The notes below the pieces were generated by a model. It ran no database searches. It was not told where the DNA came from and saw nothing but the letters and a program-made list of their open reading frames with translations. The translations under genes and the position numbers were made by a program. DNA of 46,458 nucleotides from a virus. Location of the stretch: the IMG/VR virus record IMGVR_UViG_3300042904_000042, positions 1 to 46,458 of that record. One strand, given 5' to 3'. The stretch's first letter is position 1, and each line of letters opens with the position of its first letter. Positions 11,888-20,028 of the stretch are shown here, in pieces.

Positions 11888-11921
11888 TACCCGGGGCAGG
11901 ATACGCCCCGGGTATCTTTTT
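11888..11921 (+). terminator. Strong rho-independent terminator after the tRNA array
   Basis: TACCCGGGGC (11888-11897) and GCCCCGGGTA (11905-11914) form a perfect 10-bp stem with a 7-nt loop, followed by TCTTTTT. It ends plus-strand transcription before the convergent minus-strand genes. Confidence 0.9.
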
Positions 11922-11941
11922 GCATTAGTAGTTAGCGATGC

Positions 11942-12154
11942 TCACGAGACGATAACTTTTCCTTTCCAGGATAGGACTTGTGAGTTCTCAGTATTTAGTG
12001 GCTCGCAATTCCATAGTTCCATATTCCATTTGTGTGGATAGCCGGCAAGTAGTCGAGTGGCGTCGGACATAGCCTCGTCCCACATTTCTTGATAGGTCTC
12101 ACCGGATACTTCCCAAAAGGCAAGGACGGGGCGATCGTGGTTAGGCAGCTGCAC
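11942..12154 (-). CDS. Hypothetical protein (70 aa)
   Basis: The sequence is Trp-rich (five Trp) with a central helix (YQEMWDEAMSDATRLLAG) and a C-terminal strand pair (VLSWKGKVIVS). No motif is recognised. It overlaps the 3' end of the RuvC-like gene by 14 nt and is the last gene of the long minus-strand operon, ending 20 nt from the convergent terminator. Confidence 0.6.
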   Translation of the reverse strand: MQLPNHDRPVLAFWEVSGETYQEMWDEAMSDATRLLAGYPHKWNMELWNCEPLNTENSQVLSWKGKVIVS

Positions 12155-12623
12155 TTTTAATCCTATCTATGAATGGCTGGAACCGTCGTTTCTGGATGAT
12201 GTAGTTCACGGTATGACGGCAAGCATCATGGTAATGTCGATTAGGGTGTAGGGGAGTACGGAGAATGCCTAGCTTCTCTAGATTCTCGTCTCGGGTGAGG
12301 TTGGTATCTTTCATTGATGACGGCTGCAAGATGAACTTGGCGTCCATGTCCTGAGCTGCCAGGCGGGCAATGCCTATGTATTCCCTAGAGATGAGCTCTA
12401 AGCCTTTGCGGTAGTCCTCAGTTCCTGCCTTCTGCCTGAACTGGAAATCCTCACAGACAATGTAGTCCGGCATGTATCGCTGTATCAGGGCACGGAGCAG
12501 ACTGTGGTGATGCTTTAGGGTAATGGTGTCACCGGACCATGTCCATTTCTCAGGGTCTGATTCCTGATATCCAAAGAAACACCATCCGGTAGAACCACCG
12601 GGGTCAAGTCCTAAGATTCTCAT
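12141..12623 (-). CDS. RuvC-like Holliday-junction resolvase (160 aa)
   Basis: RNase-H-fold acidic residues appear in order: GLDPGGSTGW at residues 5-14 (first catalytic Asp), YIVCEDF near 59 (Glu), and HYHDACRH near 137 (final Asp). This is the pattern of phage RuvC-like resolvases, which cut four-way junctions or branched DNA before packaging. The length matches the family. It is transcribed after the polymerase-recombination genes; a terminator precedes it at 12641-12666. Confidence 0.82.
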   Translation of the reverse strand: MRILGLDPGGSTGWCFFGYQESDPEKWTWSGDTITLKHHHSLLRALIQRYMPDYIVCEDFQFRQKAGTEDYRKGLELISREYIGIARLAAQDMDAKFILQPSSMKDTNLTRDENLEKLGILRTPLHPNRHYHDACRHTVNYIIQKRRFQPFIDRIKSAAA

Positions 12624-12640
12624 TACTTCCTCTGGACATT

Positions 12641-12666
12641 AAAAAAGGCGGTCTCTTGACCGCCTT
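12641..12666 (-). terminator. Rho-independent terminator, minus strand
   Basis: AAGGCGGTC (12645-12653) and GACCGCCTT (12658-12666) form a 9-bp stem with a TCTT loop. Read on the minus strand it is followed by six U. It terminates transcripts from the gene 12710-13180; read-through may feed the RuvC-like gene. Confidence 0.85.
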
Positions 12667-12709
12667 AAGTGATATGGGGAACGATAAAAAGTCTAAGATG
12701 GGGAGCTAA

Positions 12710-13180
12710 TTACCAGTCGTGCTGCTCTTCGGGGACAACGTTAGGGTTTGCATCGCCATTGCGGGAAGCCATGATCTCTTCATAGCGATCGGTTCCCGGC
12801 TTTACCATCTTGTTGGTCTCAGGGTCACGAATAGAACCAGGCTGGGGACCACGCGATTGCTTGTCGCGGATATTAACCCAAACTACCTTGTTCTCTTCGT
12901 CCCGAATCCGCTCAATGCCGAGACCGTGGAAATCAGCCGCGCGCTTAACTGCCTTAAAGTTCTCTTCAAAGTCGTGAGCCTTCTCTTCATCGGTTTCACC
13001 CTTTGAAGCAATGCCCTTCCACTGGTCATCCTTGTACCACTCTAAAACCTGGTCATCGAATTCAGTAGCAACACGGCTACGACCGGGACCACCCGCGTGC
13101 CCGACATTCGATAGATGAGATGGACGTGGACCGGATAGGATTTCGCGGCTGTCCTCAATAGTGGCGCTGTTTTTTGCCAT
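12710..13180 (-). CDS. Hypothetical acidic protein (156 aa)
   Basis: The N-terminal 40 residues are Ser/Gly/Arg-rich and likely disordered (GHAGGPGRSRVATEF). The middle (ETDEEKAHDFEENFKAVKRA, then HGLGIERIRDEENKVVWVNI) looks like a small alpha/beta domain, and the C-terminus is again polar. It has its own candidate promoter (13233-13261) and terminator, so it is a single-gene unit, possibly abundantly expressed. Function unknown. Confidence 0.65.
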   Translation of the reverse strand: MAKNSATIEDSREILSGPRPSHLSNVGHAGGPGRSRVATEFDDQVLEWYKDDQWKGIASKGETDEEKAHDFEENFKAVKRAADFHGLGIERIRDEENKVVWVNIRDKQSRGPQPGSIRDPETNKMVKPGTDRYEEIMASRNGDANPNVVPEEQHDW

Positions 13181-13232
13181 GAGTAGTTAGCATGCCTTTC
13201 TAGGATGGTTTCCTGCTTGCTGGGGGACCACT

Positions 13233-13261
13233 ATGGTACCGCACTAACGGAGTAGGCACAA
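13233..13261 (-). promoter_or_regulatory. Candidate minus-strand promoter for gene 12710-13180
   Basis: On the minus strand TTGTGC (plus 13256-13261) and TACCAT (plus 13233-13238) are 17 nt apart, each matching 4/6 of the sigma-70 consensus. It lies about 55 nt upstream of the start at 13180. Confidence 0.4.
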
Positions 13262-13290
13262 GCCGATCACGCGATTGGATCTGTTCAAGA

Positions 13291-13662
13291 TCAACTTGAC
13301 GGTGTGTCCGATGGTGCTGGTGTCTTAACTATGGTTTCCGTAGCTGTGCGGGTTTCTGTTTGTGTTATTTGTTTTTCTTGAATGACGGTCACAGGCGCCG
13401 GCGGGGGGATTACCGAAACCGAAGTAACCACACTCGGTGCAGGCGTCAGGGTCACCGTTTGTATAGAAGTCTGGGTCAATGGTGGTGGAATGTGGGTACG
13501 GGTATAAGTCGTCGTTGAATTTATCGGATACGGGGTTGTAATGATCCCCAAGATAATTCCTAGGGCTATCAGGACAGCACCGCATAACGTTACTTCCCAC
13601 CATTGTAGCGTGGGTAATACTTGTCCTCTAGTTCTCCTGAATGGCTTGAACAACACGGGCAT
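13291..13662 (-). CDS. Membrane-anchored Thr/Pro-rich protein (123 aa)
   Basis: Start 13662 has GAGGTG 7 nt upstream. Residues 22-42 (WEVTLCGAVLIALGIILGII) are a single transmembrane helix after a basic N-terminus (FKPFRRTRG), so the C-terminal 80 residues would be outside. That part is low-complexity Thr/Val/Pro (TQTSIQTVTLTPAP and TETRTATETIVKTPAP), resembling an extended cell-wall stalk. Function unknown; a role at the cell surface is inferred. Confidence 0.65.
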   Translation of the reverse strand: MPVLFKPFRRTRGQVLPTLQWWEVTLCGAVLIALGIILGIITTPYPINSTTTYTRTHIPPPLTQTSIQTVTLTPAPSVVTSVSVIPPPAPVTVIQEKQITQTETRTATETIVKTPAPSDTPSS

Positions 13663-13733
13663 TCGGCATCACCTCTGGATGCGGCGCATAGACCCATGAA
13701 ACAATGATGACATAAGATCATGTCGATAGTCAT
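13590..13733 (-). CDS. 47-aa zinc-ribbon microprotein
   Basis: ATG 13733 lies 8 nt after the polymerase stop on the same strand. The 47-residue product has CHHC near residue 8 and CPCC near residue 25, i.e. a C-x2-C-x13-C-x2-C ribbon, with a polar tail. It overlaps the following gene by 73 nt in another frame and has only a weak ribosome-binding sequence, but the Cys pattern and position support it. Confidence 0.55.
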   Translation of the reverse strand: MTIDMILCHHCFMGLCAASRGDAECPCCSSHSGELEDKYYPRYNGGK

Positions 13734-13740
13734 TTGTTCA

Positions 13741-16428
13741 CTAAGCTGCATCTGCGTGCCAATCCTTTGCGTCTACAAGGTTCTGCCAGTTCTCACCGAT
13801 CTCGTACTCTACATCAAACTTGACATAGCCTCCGGTGATTTCTTCTGCGGTCTCGATCATAATGTCTACTAGGCGTTGTCCTTGCGAATGCGCTTCATCC
13901 CGTGGTGCCTCCAATAGAATTGCGTCGTGAATGATGTTACGTGGGTCAAAGCTTTCGGGTAAACGTGAGAGTGCTGTGACACAGATATCGCTAGCCGTCG
14001 ACTGGGGGAGGAATGCCATTGCCTGTTTTTCGAGATCATGTTTATTTTGGTTGGTGATAAGATGGAAACGACGATGGCGACCGAAGATGTTGACGAGGTC
14101 TTTGCCCTCGTGAATCTGACGTATAACTCCTTGTTGGAAGGCCATAATGCCAGGGATTTGTGCTTTGAATAATTGGCTGACACGTTCGGCCTCCGCGATA
14201 TCTAGATTCAGGTCTGGGTCTTGCGCGATTCCATGTGCCGTGCGGCCGTAGATGGTGCCGTAAGCGAAGCTTTTAACCACGACACGCATCTCTTTAGCCA
14301 TCTTGGGCTGCTGTTCTTTAAGACGTTGGAATTCAGCTGAGGTAATGCCATAAACACTTGACGCAAGTTCGTCAAAAACGTCTCGGCTTGGGTCATTAAA
14401 GAGCGCTGCAATGTCATGGTCCTGTGCCAGCCATGTAATTACTCTAAGTTCGAGTTGTGAATAGTCCGCGTGAACAAAGACCCTGTCTTTGTTTGACGGA
14501 ATGAACTGTCTCTTAATGTCAAACTGACGTGGCATATTTTGGACGTTGGGATTCTTGCTCGCAAGTCTACCTGTAGTAGCTTGGTCAATTTTGAAAGTCG
14601 GGAGTACGAAACCGTTATTCTCATCCGCCTGTTTGCGGATGCTGGTAACGTAAGTCGAACGTAGTTTTGTCCATCTACGGAATTCGAGTAGATTTTCGCA
14701 AAATTCCCGATAGTCCGGGTACCGCTGTCCAACTGTATTAATTTCATTAGTGATAGCTTCTTCCGCTGTTGAGTCTAGCGTGCGATCAAACTCATCTTCA
14801 ATGAATCGTTTAAGTTGCTTGACGCTACCCGGATTAATTCCCTCAAAGTTAGGACGCAATGCGTCAATATATTCAGTAAACTGTCTATAAAGTTCTGCAT
14901 TGAATTCCCTATCTACTCGTAGCCCATTTCGCTCAACGCGCATAAGGGCATTTGACATCCGCATAAGATGTTCGTTGAATTCCACGAGTCCGGCTGTATG
15001 CTGTCGTTCCCTAAACAGAAAATACAACTGCCGTGTAACCTGCACGTCAAACGCGTTATACTTGTGGAGAATCGGAGCTGGGATAGAGGCGTAGCTTCCG
15101 TCTGCGTCTGGGGGTGCGATTTCAGGTAGTACAGATGGTAGTGCCCATCGGATTCTATTGGCATATTTCTCGCCCTCACTGCCCTTAAATTCGATAACAC
15201 TGAGCTCTTTAGCAGCGCGTTTGGTCGCAGCTTCATCCACAGGGGACTCGCGTAGCACGTCCGTCCGGAAACACCCGGCAGGGTCCGCTAGGGCAGACTG
15301 GATCCAATGAAGGGCTGCCTGTCGAACCTCAGGGGTATCCTTTGGCTTGACTAGATACTTTTGGATTTCCTCTTCCCAGTGAGGAGTACCCAAATATTCC
15401 ACACCCATGTACTTAAGTCCGTGTGTTCCAGGTACTTCATTAAGTGAGTATGACATGAGCATTGTATCTGCATGTAGCCAGATGGGTAGATTGTGATGGT
15501 TAATGGTTGAGATGATGTAGGTATCAAACTTTCCATTCTGGCAGATTACTCCTGTCCGGCTTAGAAGAGCACAGAGAGCATCTTGGACAGCGGGATCGTA
15601 GATAGCAGGACGACCAATAACAACCACATTATCCCTGTGATTATGGCTGGTACTACCCAACCCCACGCATAGGAGATTGGTTGTTCGACCGTACTGCTCT
15701 TCCTTTTCCTTTCCTGTCTCAACGTCAAGTACGATTGGATCCTGTGTATTAGTCCTCGTGAGTACACGGAGCGCCTTTGAGGGATCGTCGATAACGGTAA
15801 TGTTTGGTTCACGCCAGAGTCTTTCCTTGGGTGCATTGATCTTGCCAATGTCTTGCAGCATTAACGGGAAGCGGCCTTGGTCCCTCAGGCAAAAGGCGGG
15901 GTGAAATGTGGGGATGACTTTGAGATTTTCGGCATAATCACTAGGACGTGGATTCCCACCACGGACTTTTGTGATTCCATCCTTTGTATGCAGTAGTGAA
16001 TCCTTTGCCGCGTTACCCAAGGTAACAGCGGTGTGAATTTCATTATCTTGTAGCTCTTGAAGTAAGCGGGGCCGACAACATTCGATAGCCTTAGGGAGTA
16101 CATCTTTTTGGTCGTCTCGATAATTACAGAGTGCGGCGTTAGTGAGAAGGGTCTGATCTTTATTGATATCATGGATCTCCAAGCATTTCGTTAGTAGCTT
16201 TCCGCTGGGGCCGACGAATGGTATACCCTTACGCTTTTCTTCTGTACCGGGAGATTCTCCGAGAAAGGCTAGTCCGTTACTCTGGGTTTTGGGGATCAGG
16301 CTCGGGACTATCGGTGCTTTCTGTAATGGGCAGAGGTTGCACTGTGCTCCCTTCTTCTGTGCTTTCAACTTTTCCGCATGTTGGGCATTGCTCTTCACGG
16401 TTCGTCCATCGGTAGTGTTTGCAAACAT
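13741..16428 (-). CDS. Family-4-like uracil-DNA glycosylase fused to DNA polymerase I with 3'-5' exonuclease (895 aa)
   Basis: Three parts are visible. Residues 28-200 are UDG-like: C30-x2-C33, GESPGTEEKRKGIPFVG near 57, Cys 101 and 117/118 completing a likely 4Fe-4S set, and TFHPAFCLRD near 174. Residues 230-450 are a DEDDy exonuclease: LDVETG (D235, E237), CQNGKFD, and a YNAFD motif. Residues 500-895 are family-A polymerase: motif A HADYSQLELR near 653, motif B with RVVVKSFAYGTIYG near 713, motif C HDA at 834. All key residues are present. It would be the replicative polymerase, perhaps checking DNA for uracil. Confidence 0.9.
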   Translation of the reverse strand: MFANTTDGRTVKSNAQHAEKLKAQKKGAQCNLCPLQKAPIVPSLIPKTQSNGLAFLGESPGTEEKRKGIPFVGPSGKLLTKCLEIHDINKDQTLLTNAALCNYRDDQKDVLPKAIECCRPRLLQELQDNEIHTAVTLGNAAKDSLLHTKDGITKVRGGNPRPSDYAENLKVIPTFHPAFCLRDQGRFPLMLQDIGKINAPKERLWREPNITVIDDPSKALRVLTRTNTQDPIVLDVETGKEKEEQYGRTTNLLCVGLGSTSHNHRDNVVVIGRPAIYDPAVQDALCALLSRTGVICQNGKFDTYIISTINHHNLPIWLHADTMLMSYSLNEVPGTHGLKYMGVEYLGTPHWEEEIQKYLVKPKDTPEVRQAALHWIQSALADPAGCFRTDVLRESPVDEAATKRAAKELSVIEFKGSEGEKYANRIRWALPSVLPEIAPPDADGSYASIPAPILHKYNAFDVQVTRQLYFLFRERQHTAGLVEFNEHLMRMSNALMRVERNGLRVDREFNAELYRQFTEYIDALRPNFEGINPGSVKQLKRFIEDEFDRTLDSTAEEAITNEINTVGQRYPDYREFCENLLEFRRWTKLRSTYVTSIRKQADENNGFVLPTFKIDQATTGRLASKNPNVQNMPRQFDIKRQFIPSNKDRVFVHADYSQLELRVITWLAQDHDIAALFNDPSRDVFDELASSVYGITSAEFQRLKEQQPKMAKEMRVVVKSFAYGTIYGRTAHGIAQDPDLNLDIAEAERVSQLFKAQIPGIMAFQQGVIRQIHEGKDLVNIFGRHRRFHLITNQNKHDLEKQAMAFLPQSTASDICVTALSRLPESFDPRNIIHDAILLEAPRDEAHSQGQRLVDIMIETAEEITGGYVKFDVEYEIGENWQNLVDAKDWHADAA

Positions 16429-16588
16429 TCTGTGGTAGGTGAACGCCTACCTTACATTGACAATCACACCAGGTCTTTGTTAATTCGGGTCTCGGTTGAC
16501 CAGATAGGGACGAGATTTTGTTCTCGCACTGAGTGTGCGATTGACTGGCGCAACTTGGACAAATCACTATTGACGCCTCCCCAATCAT
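16277..16588 (-). CDS. Possible Cys-rich zinc-ribbon protein (103 aa)
   Basis: It contains CPSC, a CDCQC cluster, and CPTC, with several His, in the first 75 residues; the C-terminal 30 are Pro/Glu/Thr-rich and disordered. It overlaps the HNH gene by 125 nt and the polymerase gene by 152 nt. Because the Cys pairs are regular and phages often carry such a protein beside the polymerase, it may be real with its tail overlapping the polymerase start, but a chance frame cannot be excluded. Confidence 0.5.
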   Translation of the reverse strand: MIGEASIVICPSCASQSHTQCENKISSLSGQPRPELTKTWCDCQCKVGVHLPQNVCKHYRWTNREEQCPTCGKVESTEEGSTVQPLPITESTDSPEPDPQNPE

Positions 16589-16862
16589 ACATAGCTTGCT
16601 TGACTTCTTCTGTCATTAATTCTTGTATGGTTTCCAGTCCGTCAATGTAAGACTGGCCCATTGCATTATTGCATGGTGCACATAGAATCGTGAGGTTAGC
16701 GGGTGTGAACTTCCCGCCTAATGCATTAGCGCATAGATGCCCAAATGTCAGGTCCTCATGTGTATTGCAGATCCGGCAGTGTTCCTGTCCAGTTATCATT
16801 CTCCATCGAAAGTAACGGGACCATAAGCGCGTGTTGGTTTTGGGGCGAGGCTTCCTCTTCAT
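16464..16862 (-). CDS. HNH endonuclease (132 aa)
   Basis: The domain reads CRICNTHEDLTFGHLCANAL, then GGKFTPANLTILCAPCNNAMG: a zinc-binding CxxC, the GHL motif with catalytic His, an Asn, and a second LCxxCN zinc pair. The N-terminus is very basic. Free-standing HNH nucleases next to replication genes are usually homing-type or packaging-associated; being beside the polymerase favours the former. A minus-strand terminator lies directly upstream (16882-16914). Confidence 0.82.
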   Translation of the reverse strand: MKRKPRPKTNTRLWSRYFRWRMITGQEHCRICNTHEDLTFGHLCANALGGKFTPANLTILCAPCNNAMGQSYIDGLETIQELMTEEVKQAMYDWGGVNSDLSKLRQSIAHSVREQNLVPIWSTETRINKDLV

Positions 16863-16881
16863 AGTGAATCCTTTGGGTATG

Positions 16882-16914
16882 AAAAAAGCGGAGGCGTTCT
16901 AAACACCTCCGCCT
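16882..16914 (-). terminator. Rho-independent terminator, minus strand
   Basis: GCGGAGG (16888-16894) and CCTCCGC (16906-16912) form a stem extended by flanking A-T pairs, and six A on the plus strand (16882-16887) become a U-tract on the minus strand. It separates the single-strand-binding/recombination genes from the HNH/polymerase genes. Confidence 0.85.
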
Positions 16915-16925
16915 TCATTTACCGA

Positions 16926-17264
16926 TTAGGCGTTGTCGGTTTGGGTACCGTCATTGCCATCGGCGGGTGCCGGGTTCTCCTCTTCCGCCTGACCGGGGAG
17001 CGGGGGAAGTGGGTTTTCCGGCTCGGGAACTGGCACAGTTGGATCCGGAGTTGCCGGGTCCTCCATTGCAGCCTTAAGTCCCGATGCGAGAACTGACGTG
17101 TTAGAATTCAGTTCGGTAATTGCCTGGCTGAGTGCTTCGCTGCTGGCGCCATTCTTAACCAGGTCAGCGAGGTCACGGATCTTTCCCTGTACGTCATTGA
17201 CGGCAGGCGAAAGAGTCTCAAACTGCGCGGTAATCGCAGCTTCTAGATCTTCGTATGTGGCCAT
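16926..17264 (-). CDS. Coiled-coil protein with Pro/Glu-rich tail (112 aa; longer start at 17369)
   Basis: GGGAGG lies 7 nt before the ATG at 17264 (MATYEDLEAAI); a second in-frame ATG at 17369 with GAGG is also possible and would add 35 residues. The N-terminal 70 residues are helical (LSPAVNDVQGKIRDLADLVK), and the tail is a low-complexity PDPTVPVPEPENPLPPLPG stretch. No family is recognised. It follows the DUF669-like gene and may be part of the recombination module. Confidence 0.6.
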   Translation of the reverse strand: MATYEDLEAAITAQFETLSPAVNDVQGKIRDLADLVKNGASSEALSQAITELNSNTSVLASGLKAAMEDPATPDPTVPVPEPENPLPPLPGQAEEENPAPADGNDGTQTDNA

Positions 17265-17377
17265 AACTTGGCCTCCCATTCTTCGAATTTCTTTGATGAC
17301 TCTAGCGGCGGTGTACTCTGCAATCATTTGTGCAAACTGCACCGTGCTATTCACCCAAATCAAAGGCATGATGCCTC

Positions 17378-17875
17378 TTAGGGTAGGAGGTCGTCGTCTG
17401 AATCCTCGTGCGGGTAGAAGTTGTTAACCCGGTTCTGAGCAGAGTATTCCTTCTGAGTGTTCGGGTCCTTACGCCCGTGACGGACGCCAACCTTTACATC
17501 AATGAGACGACCGACGAAATCATCCATGTCAAGGATTTCGCCATCTAGCTCAAACTCAGAGTTCTCTAGGTCATAGCTAAGCTTAGAAGTGTCAACATCG
17601 AGTGCTGCGAGGAATGCCTTAACCTTCCACATTGCGTCCTTAACGCAAACGTGGTTGTCCCAAACCTTACGGTCAGCGTATTCGTGAGGCTGCGCTACGG
17701 TGAATTCCCAACGGAGAATACGTGCGCCGGGGTTCTGTGCCTGATCCGATGCCTGACGCTCTTGTAGACCAGTGATCTCTACAGGGTAACGGCCGGCCGG
17801 TAAAAGGCTAAACTCTTTCTGATCCTCAACGTCAGCGAAATTGATACGAGTGTCATCGGTAGCGGACTTAGCCAT
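17378..17875 (-). CDS. DUF669-like single-strand DNA-binding protein (165 aa)
   Basis: The N-terminus has FSLLPAGRYPVEITG, then RILRWEFTVAQP and the VGRLIDVKVGV strand, the beta-barrel order of DUF669-type phage proteins. The last residues are acidic and end in DDDLLP, like the protein-interaction tip of SSB. In related phages a DUF669 gene sits next to a Sak4-like ATPase, as here (17877-18704). Single-strand binding during recombination is inferred from this context. Confidence 0.7.
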   Translation of the reverse strand: MAKSATDDTRINFADVEDQKEFSLLPAGRYPVEITGLQERQASDQAQNPGARILRWEFTVAQPHEYADRKVWDNHVCVKDAMWKVKAFLAALDVDTSKLSYDLENSEFELDGEILDMDDFVGRLIDVKVGVRHGRKDPNTQKEYSAQNRVNNFYPHEDSDDDLLP

Positions 17876-17876
17876 T

Positions 17877-18704
17877 TCAGTTCCTCCGTGGAATCTTGCT
17901 TACGTTTGTTGTCTCAGACTTTACAGGCTTTTCTAGAACGCCAGTCCAGTAATCGTTAATGATTGACATGGTTGGGTTCTTAATAATCTGAGGCAACTTA
18001 TTGGTGCGGTCTTTCGCTATGGCGCGATCAGTGCCTGAGGTTTGGAGTATCCGATCGTCCCCCTTTAGGTAATAATGGTATACATCATTTACCATACCAG
18101 GGGCTTCTCCACCAAATGTTTTAGTGAAGCTAGGTCCCCATTTTTGGAAGTTGTCATTAGGACCGGAGTAATCCTTACGCCATGCTGTAAAGATAACTAC
18201 CATAGGCAAGTCACGGAAGTAACGAACGATCTTCCGCATTTGTTCCGACGATCGATTCCAAGCGCCATTAGCAAACGTGGCACCCTCGAAATCGACAAAG
18301 TCTCCTGAGCGCTTAGTGCCTGAGATAATGTAATCCAAGCCCTGAGACTGACCCTCAGTGAGATTGTCAATAATGACTGTCTTGTACCCTAGACCCTTAC
18401 CATTGTAGAGGTCGCGGTATACATTTTGCAGTTCCAGAATGTTATCAATGTCGATAACGTCTAGCTCTGGATGGTTACCCCAACGCTCTTCTAATGACTG
18501 AGCGCCATTCTCCACATTCAAATGTAGCACGGGGGATAGTGCAGGTACCTCACAAGCGCTAGCGGCTAAAGTGGTCTTTCCGGTACCACCGTCACCGTAT
18601 AGGAGAATGCAAGGGTATGGAGATTTGTCTGCGGCCTTACGAGTTTTGAGATTACCTATGTTCCCAGGTCGTAGAGAGTCACTTCTTGGTGATTGGCTTG
18701 TCAT
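17877..18704 (-). CDS. Sak4-like RecA-fold ATPase (275 aa)
   Basis: Walker A is YGDGGTGKTTLA near residue 36, and Walker B is KTVIIDNLTEGQ near 105. The arrangement ILLYGDGGTGKTT, then LHLNVENGAQSLEERW, is that of the AAA_24/phage nucleotide-binding family that includes Sak4 single-strand annealing proteins. With the adjacent SSB-like protein and Cas4-like exonuclease it forms a recombination module. It overlaps the exonuclease gene by 26 nt. Confidence 0.78.
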   Translation of the reverse strand: MTSQSPRSDSLRPGNIGNLKTRKAADKSPYPCILLYGDGGTGKTTLAASACEVPALSPVLHLNVENGAQSLEERWGNHPELDVIDIDNILELQNVYRDLYNGKGLGYKTVIIDNLTEGQSQGLDYIISGTKRSGDFVDFEGATFANGAWNRSSEQMRKIVRYFRDLPMVVIFTAWRKDYSGPNDNFQKWGPSFTKTFGGEAPGMVNDVYHYYLKGDDRILQTSGTDRAIAKDRTNKLPQIIKNPTMSIINDYWTGVLEKPVKSETTNVSKIPRRN

Positions 18705-19848
18705 ATAAGCTCTCTAAGGTGTAAAGATAATCCTCGTCATTGAACTTGCCTAAACAGGGAGTCCGGAAAGCACACCCTGAGCAGTTCATCTTAGACGGGG
18801 CCGGGTACACAAGCAAGTCCGGATCTGTAATGTCCATAGCCTCCATTGACACGTTCGTCAAGACATTCTTTAGCTTGGCATCTTGGAGAATGAGTGGGAA
18901 TCGTTGGTGATAGCGTGGACCGTCTGGGCCCGAAAGGTACGCGAGATATTCGTCGTATAATCCTTGATTAAAGGCGAAAGGATCCTCGTCTGCAAAAACT
19001 CTGCGGGCGATATCGTAGTTCGTTTCCTGTGTTTTGCTCGTTGAGAACTTCCTACCCAAACGCGGACGTTGAAGTAATGTCGGGGACTGTGGGAAAGCCT
19101 TTTTGAATTCGGCATACATGAATCCTCGGACATCGATATCTAGAATCAGTTGCAGGGCCGCACAATAAGATGTGATTTGATCGTCCAGTTGGAGGAATTC
19201 TCCGTTAACAATAAGTTGAGCGGCTGATTTCCAATCAGCGACGAAATATCCTCCGTTAACGTCGTCTTCCAATAGGGCGTCGACCCGCCCGTTAAGAGTG
19301 ATGGGTGCTGGGTTTGGATGCGTTTGTCCACAGAGAGGGCTATTGTCACAGTGCATAACGCCAGTTCGGCCATTTGATTTCCTGGTGTCTGGGAATTCGA
19401 GAGGTACAGAGAATGGTACTTCTACTGCTACAGGGTGAAACCAGGTGTCTGCCTTAGGGTGAATGTTTTGCATGTAGTGATGCAACATTCCCTTGCCCAA
19501 TTCAATACGGGCACCGTAATCGTCACCGTGTACTTCTGTGAAATGCTTTTTAGTCTGACCAGTTACCTTTAGATAGTTCTCGCGCTGTTCATTACAGGTG
19601 TGGACATAGACATCACATGCCCTCTGTAGCTTATCCTCATCATTGGTAGTAAACCAAAGGTCAGGATCGTAGACCTGTTCCATTGCCTTGTGAAAAGCAA
19701 TGCCTACTTCTAAAGGCTTTGCAGGATTTGGTGGAGAATAGTGTTGACGATAAGCCCAATCCCAACGGCGACGGCACCCACGAAAACTCCGACGCTCAGA
19801 AGAATGAATACAATGCGTACCAGGTTCATGCGCGCAATCCGGTTTCAA
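18679..19848 (-). CDS. Cas4/RecB-like PD-(D/E)XK exonuclease (389 aa)
   Basis: The catalytic core is LNGRVDALLEDD, then YFVADWKSAAQ (Asp ... DWK), followed by a QITSYCAALQL helix with the motif-IV Gln/Tyr. Four Cys suitable for a 4Fe-4S cluster are split between the N-terminus (RSFRGCRRRWDW) and the C-terminus (MNCSGCAFRTPC), the hallmark of the AddB/Cas4 group. The start is TTG at 19848, preceded by GGGGGAC. It would resect DNA ends for the Sak4-like annealing system. Confidence 0.82.
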   Translation of the reverse strand: MKPDCAHEPGTHCIHSSERRSFRGCRRRWDWAYRQHYSPPNPAKPLEVGIAFHKAMEQVYDPDLWFTTNDEDKLQRACDVYVHTCNEQRENYLKVTGQTKKHFTEVHGDDYGARIELGKGMLHHYMQNIHPKADTWFHPVAVEVPFSVPLEFPDTRKSNGRTGVMHCDNSPLCGQTHPNPAPITLNGRVDALLEDDVNGGYFVADWKSAAQLIVNGEFLQLDDQITSYCAALQLILDIDVRGFMYAEFKKAFPQSPTLLQRPRLGRKFSTSKTQETNYDIARRVFADEDPFAFNQGLYDEYLAYLSGPDGPRYHQRFPLILQDAKLKNVLTNVSMEAMDITDPDLLVYPAPSKMNCSGCAFRTPCLGKFNDEDYLYTLESLYDKPITKK

Positions 19849-20028
19849 CTAGTCCCCCTTAGGGTTCTGACAACCCCCATTGCGACGGGAACAGTCAGGA
19901 TCTCCGCAAAAGAGTGTGCACTTTTTAAAGAGTTTCTTTGCTAGATCCGCATCTACAGCTTTGGCTACTTCTTCTGTGCTTCGATTGTCACCCTTATCAC
20001 GTTTCCAAATAAGACCCAACGTTACCAC
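19849..20028 (-). CDS. 59-aa Cys-rich protein
   Basis: GTG at 20028 overlaps the previous gene by 7 nt, and the stop abuts the exonuclease start. The first 38 residues are a charged helix (STEEVAKAVDADLAKKLFKK) and the end has C-x3-C, then C-x6-C (TLFCGDPDC, GGCQN), a possible metal site. The gap between the two larger genes is filled exactly by this frame, which supports it. Function unknown. Confidence 0.6.
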   Translation of the reverse strand: MVTLGLIWKRDKGDNRSTEEVAKAVDADLAKKLFKKCTLFCGDPDCSRRNGGCQNPKGD

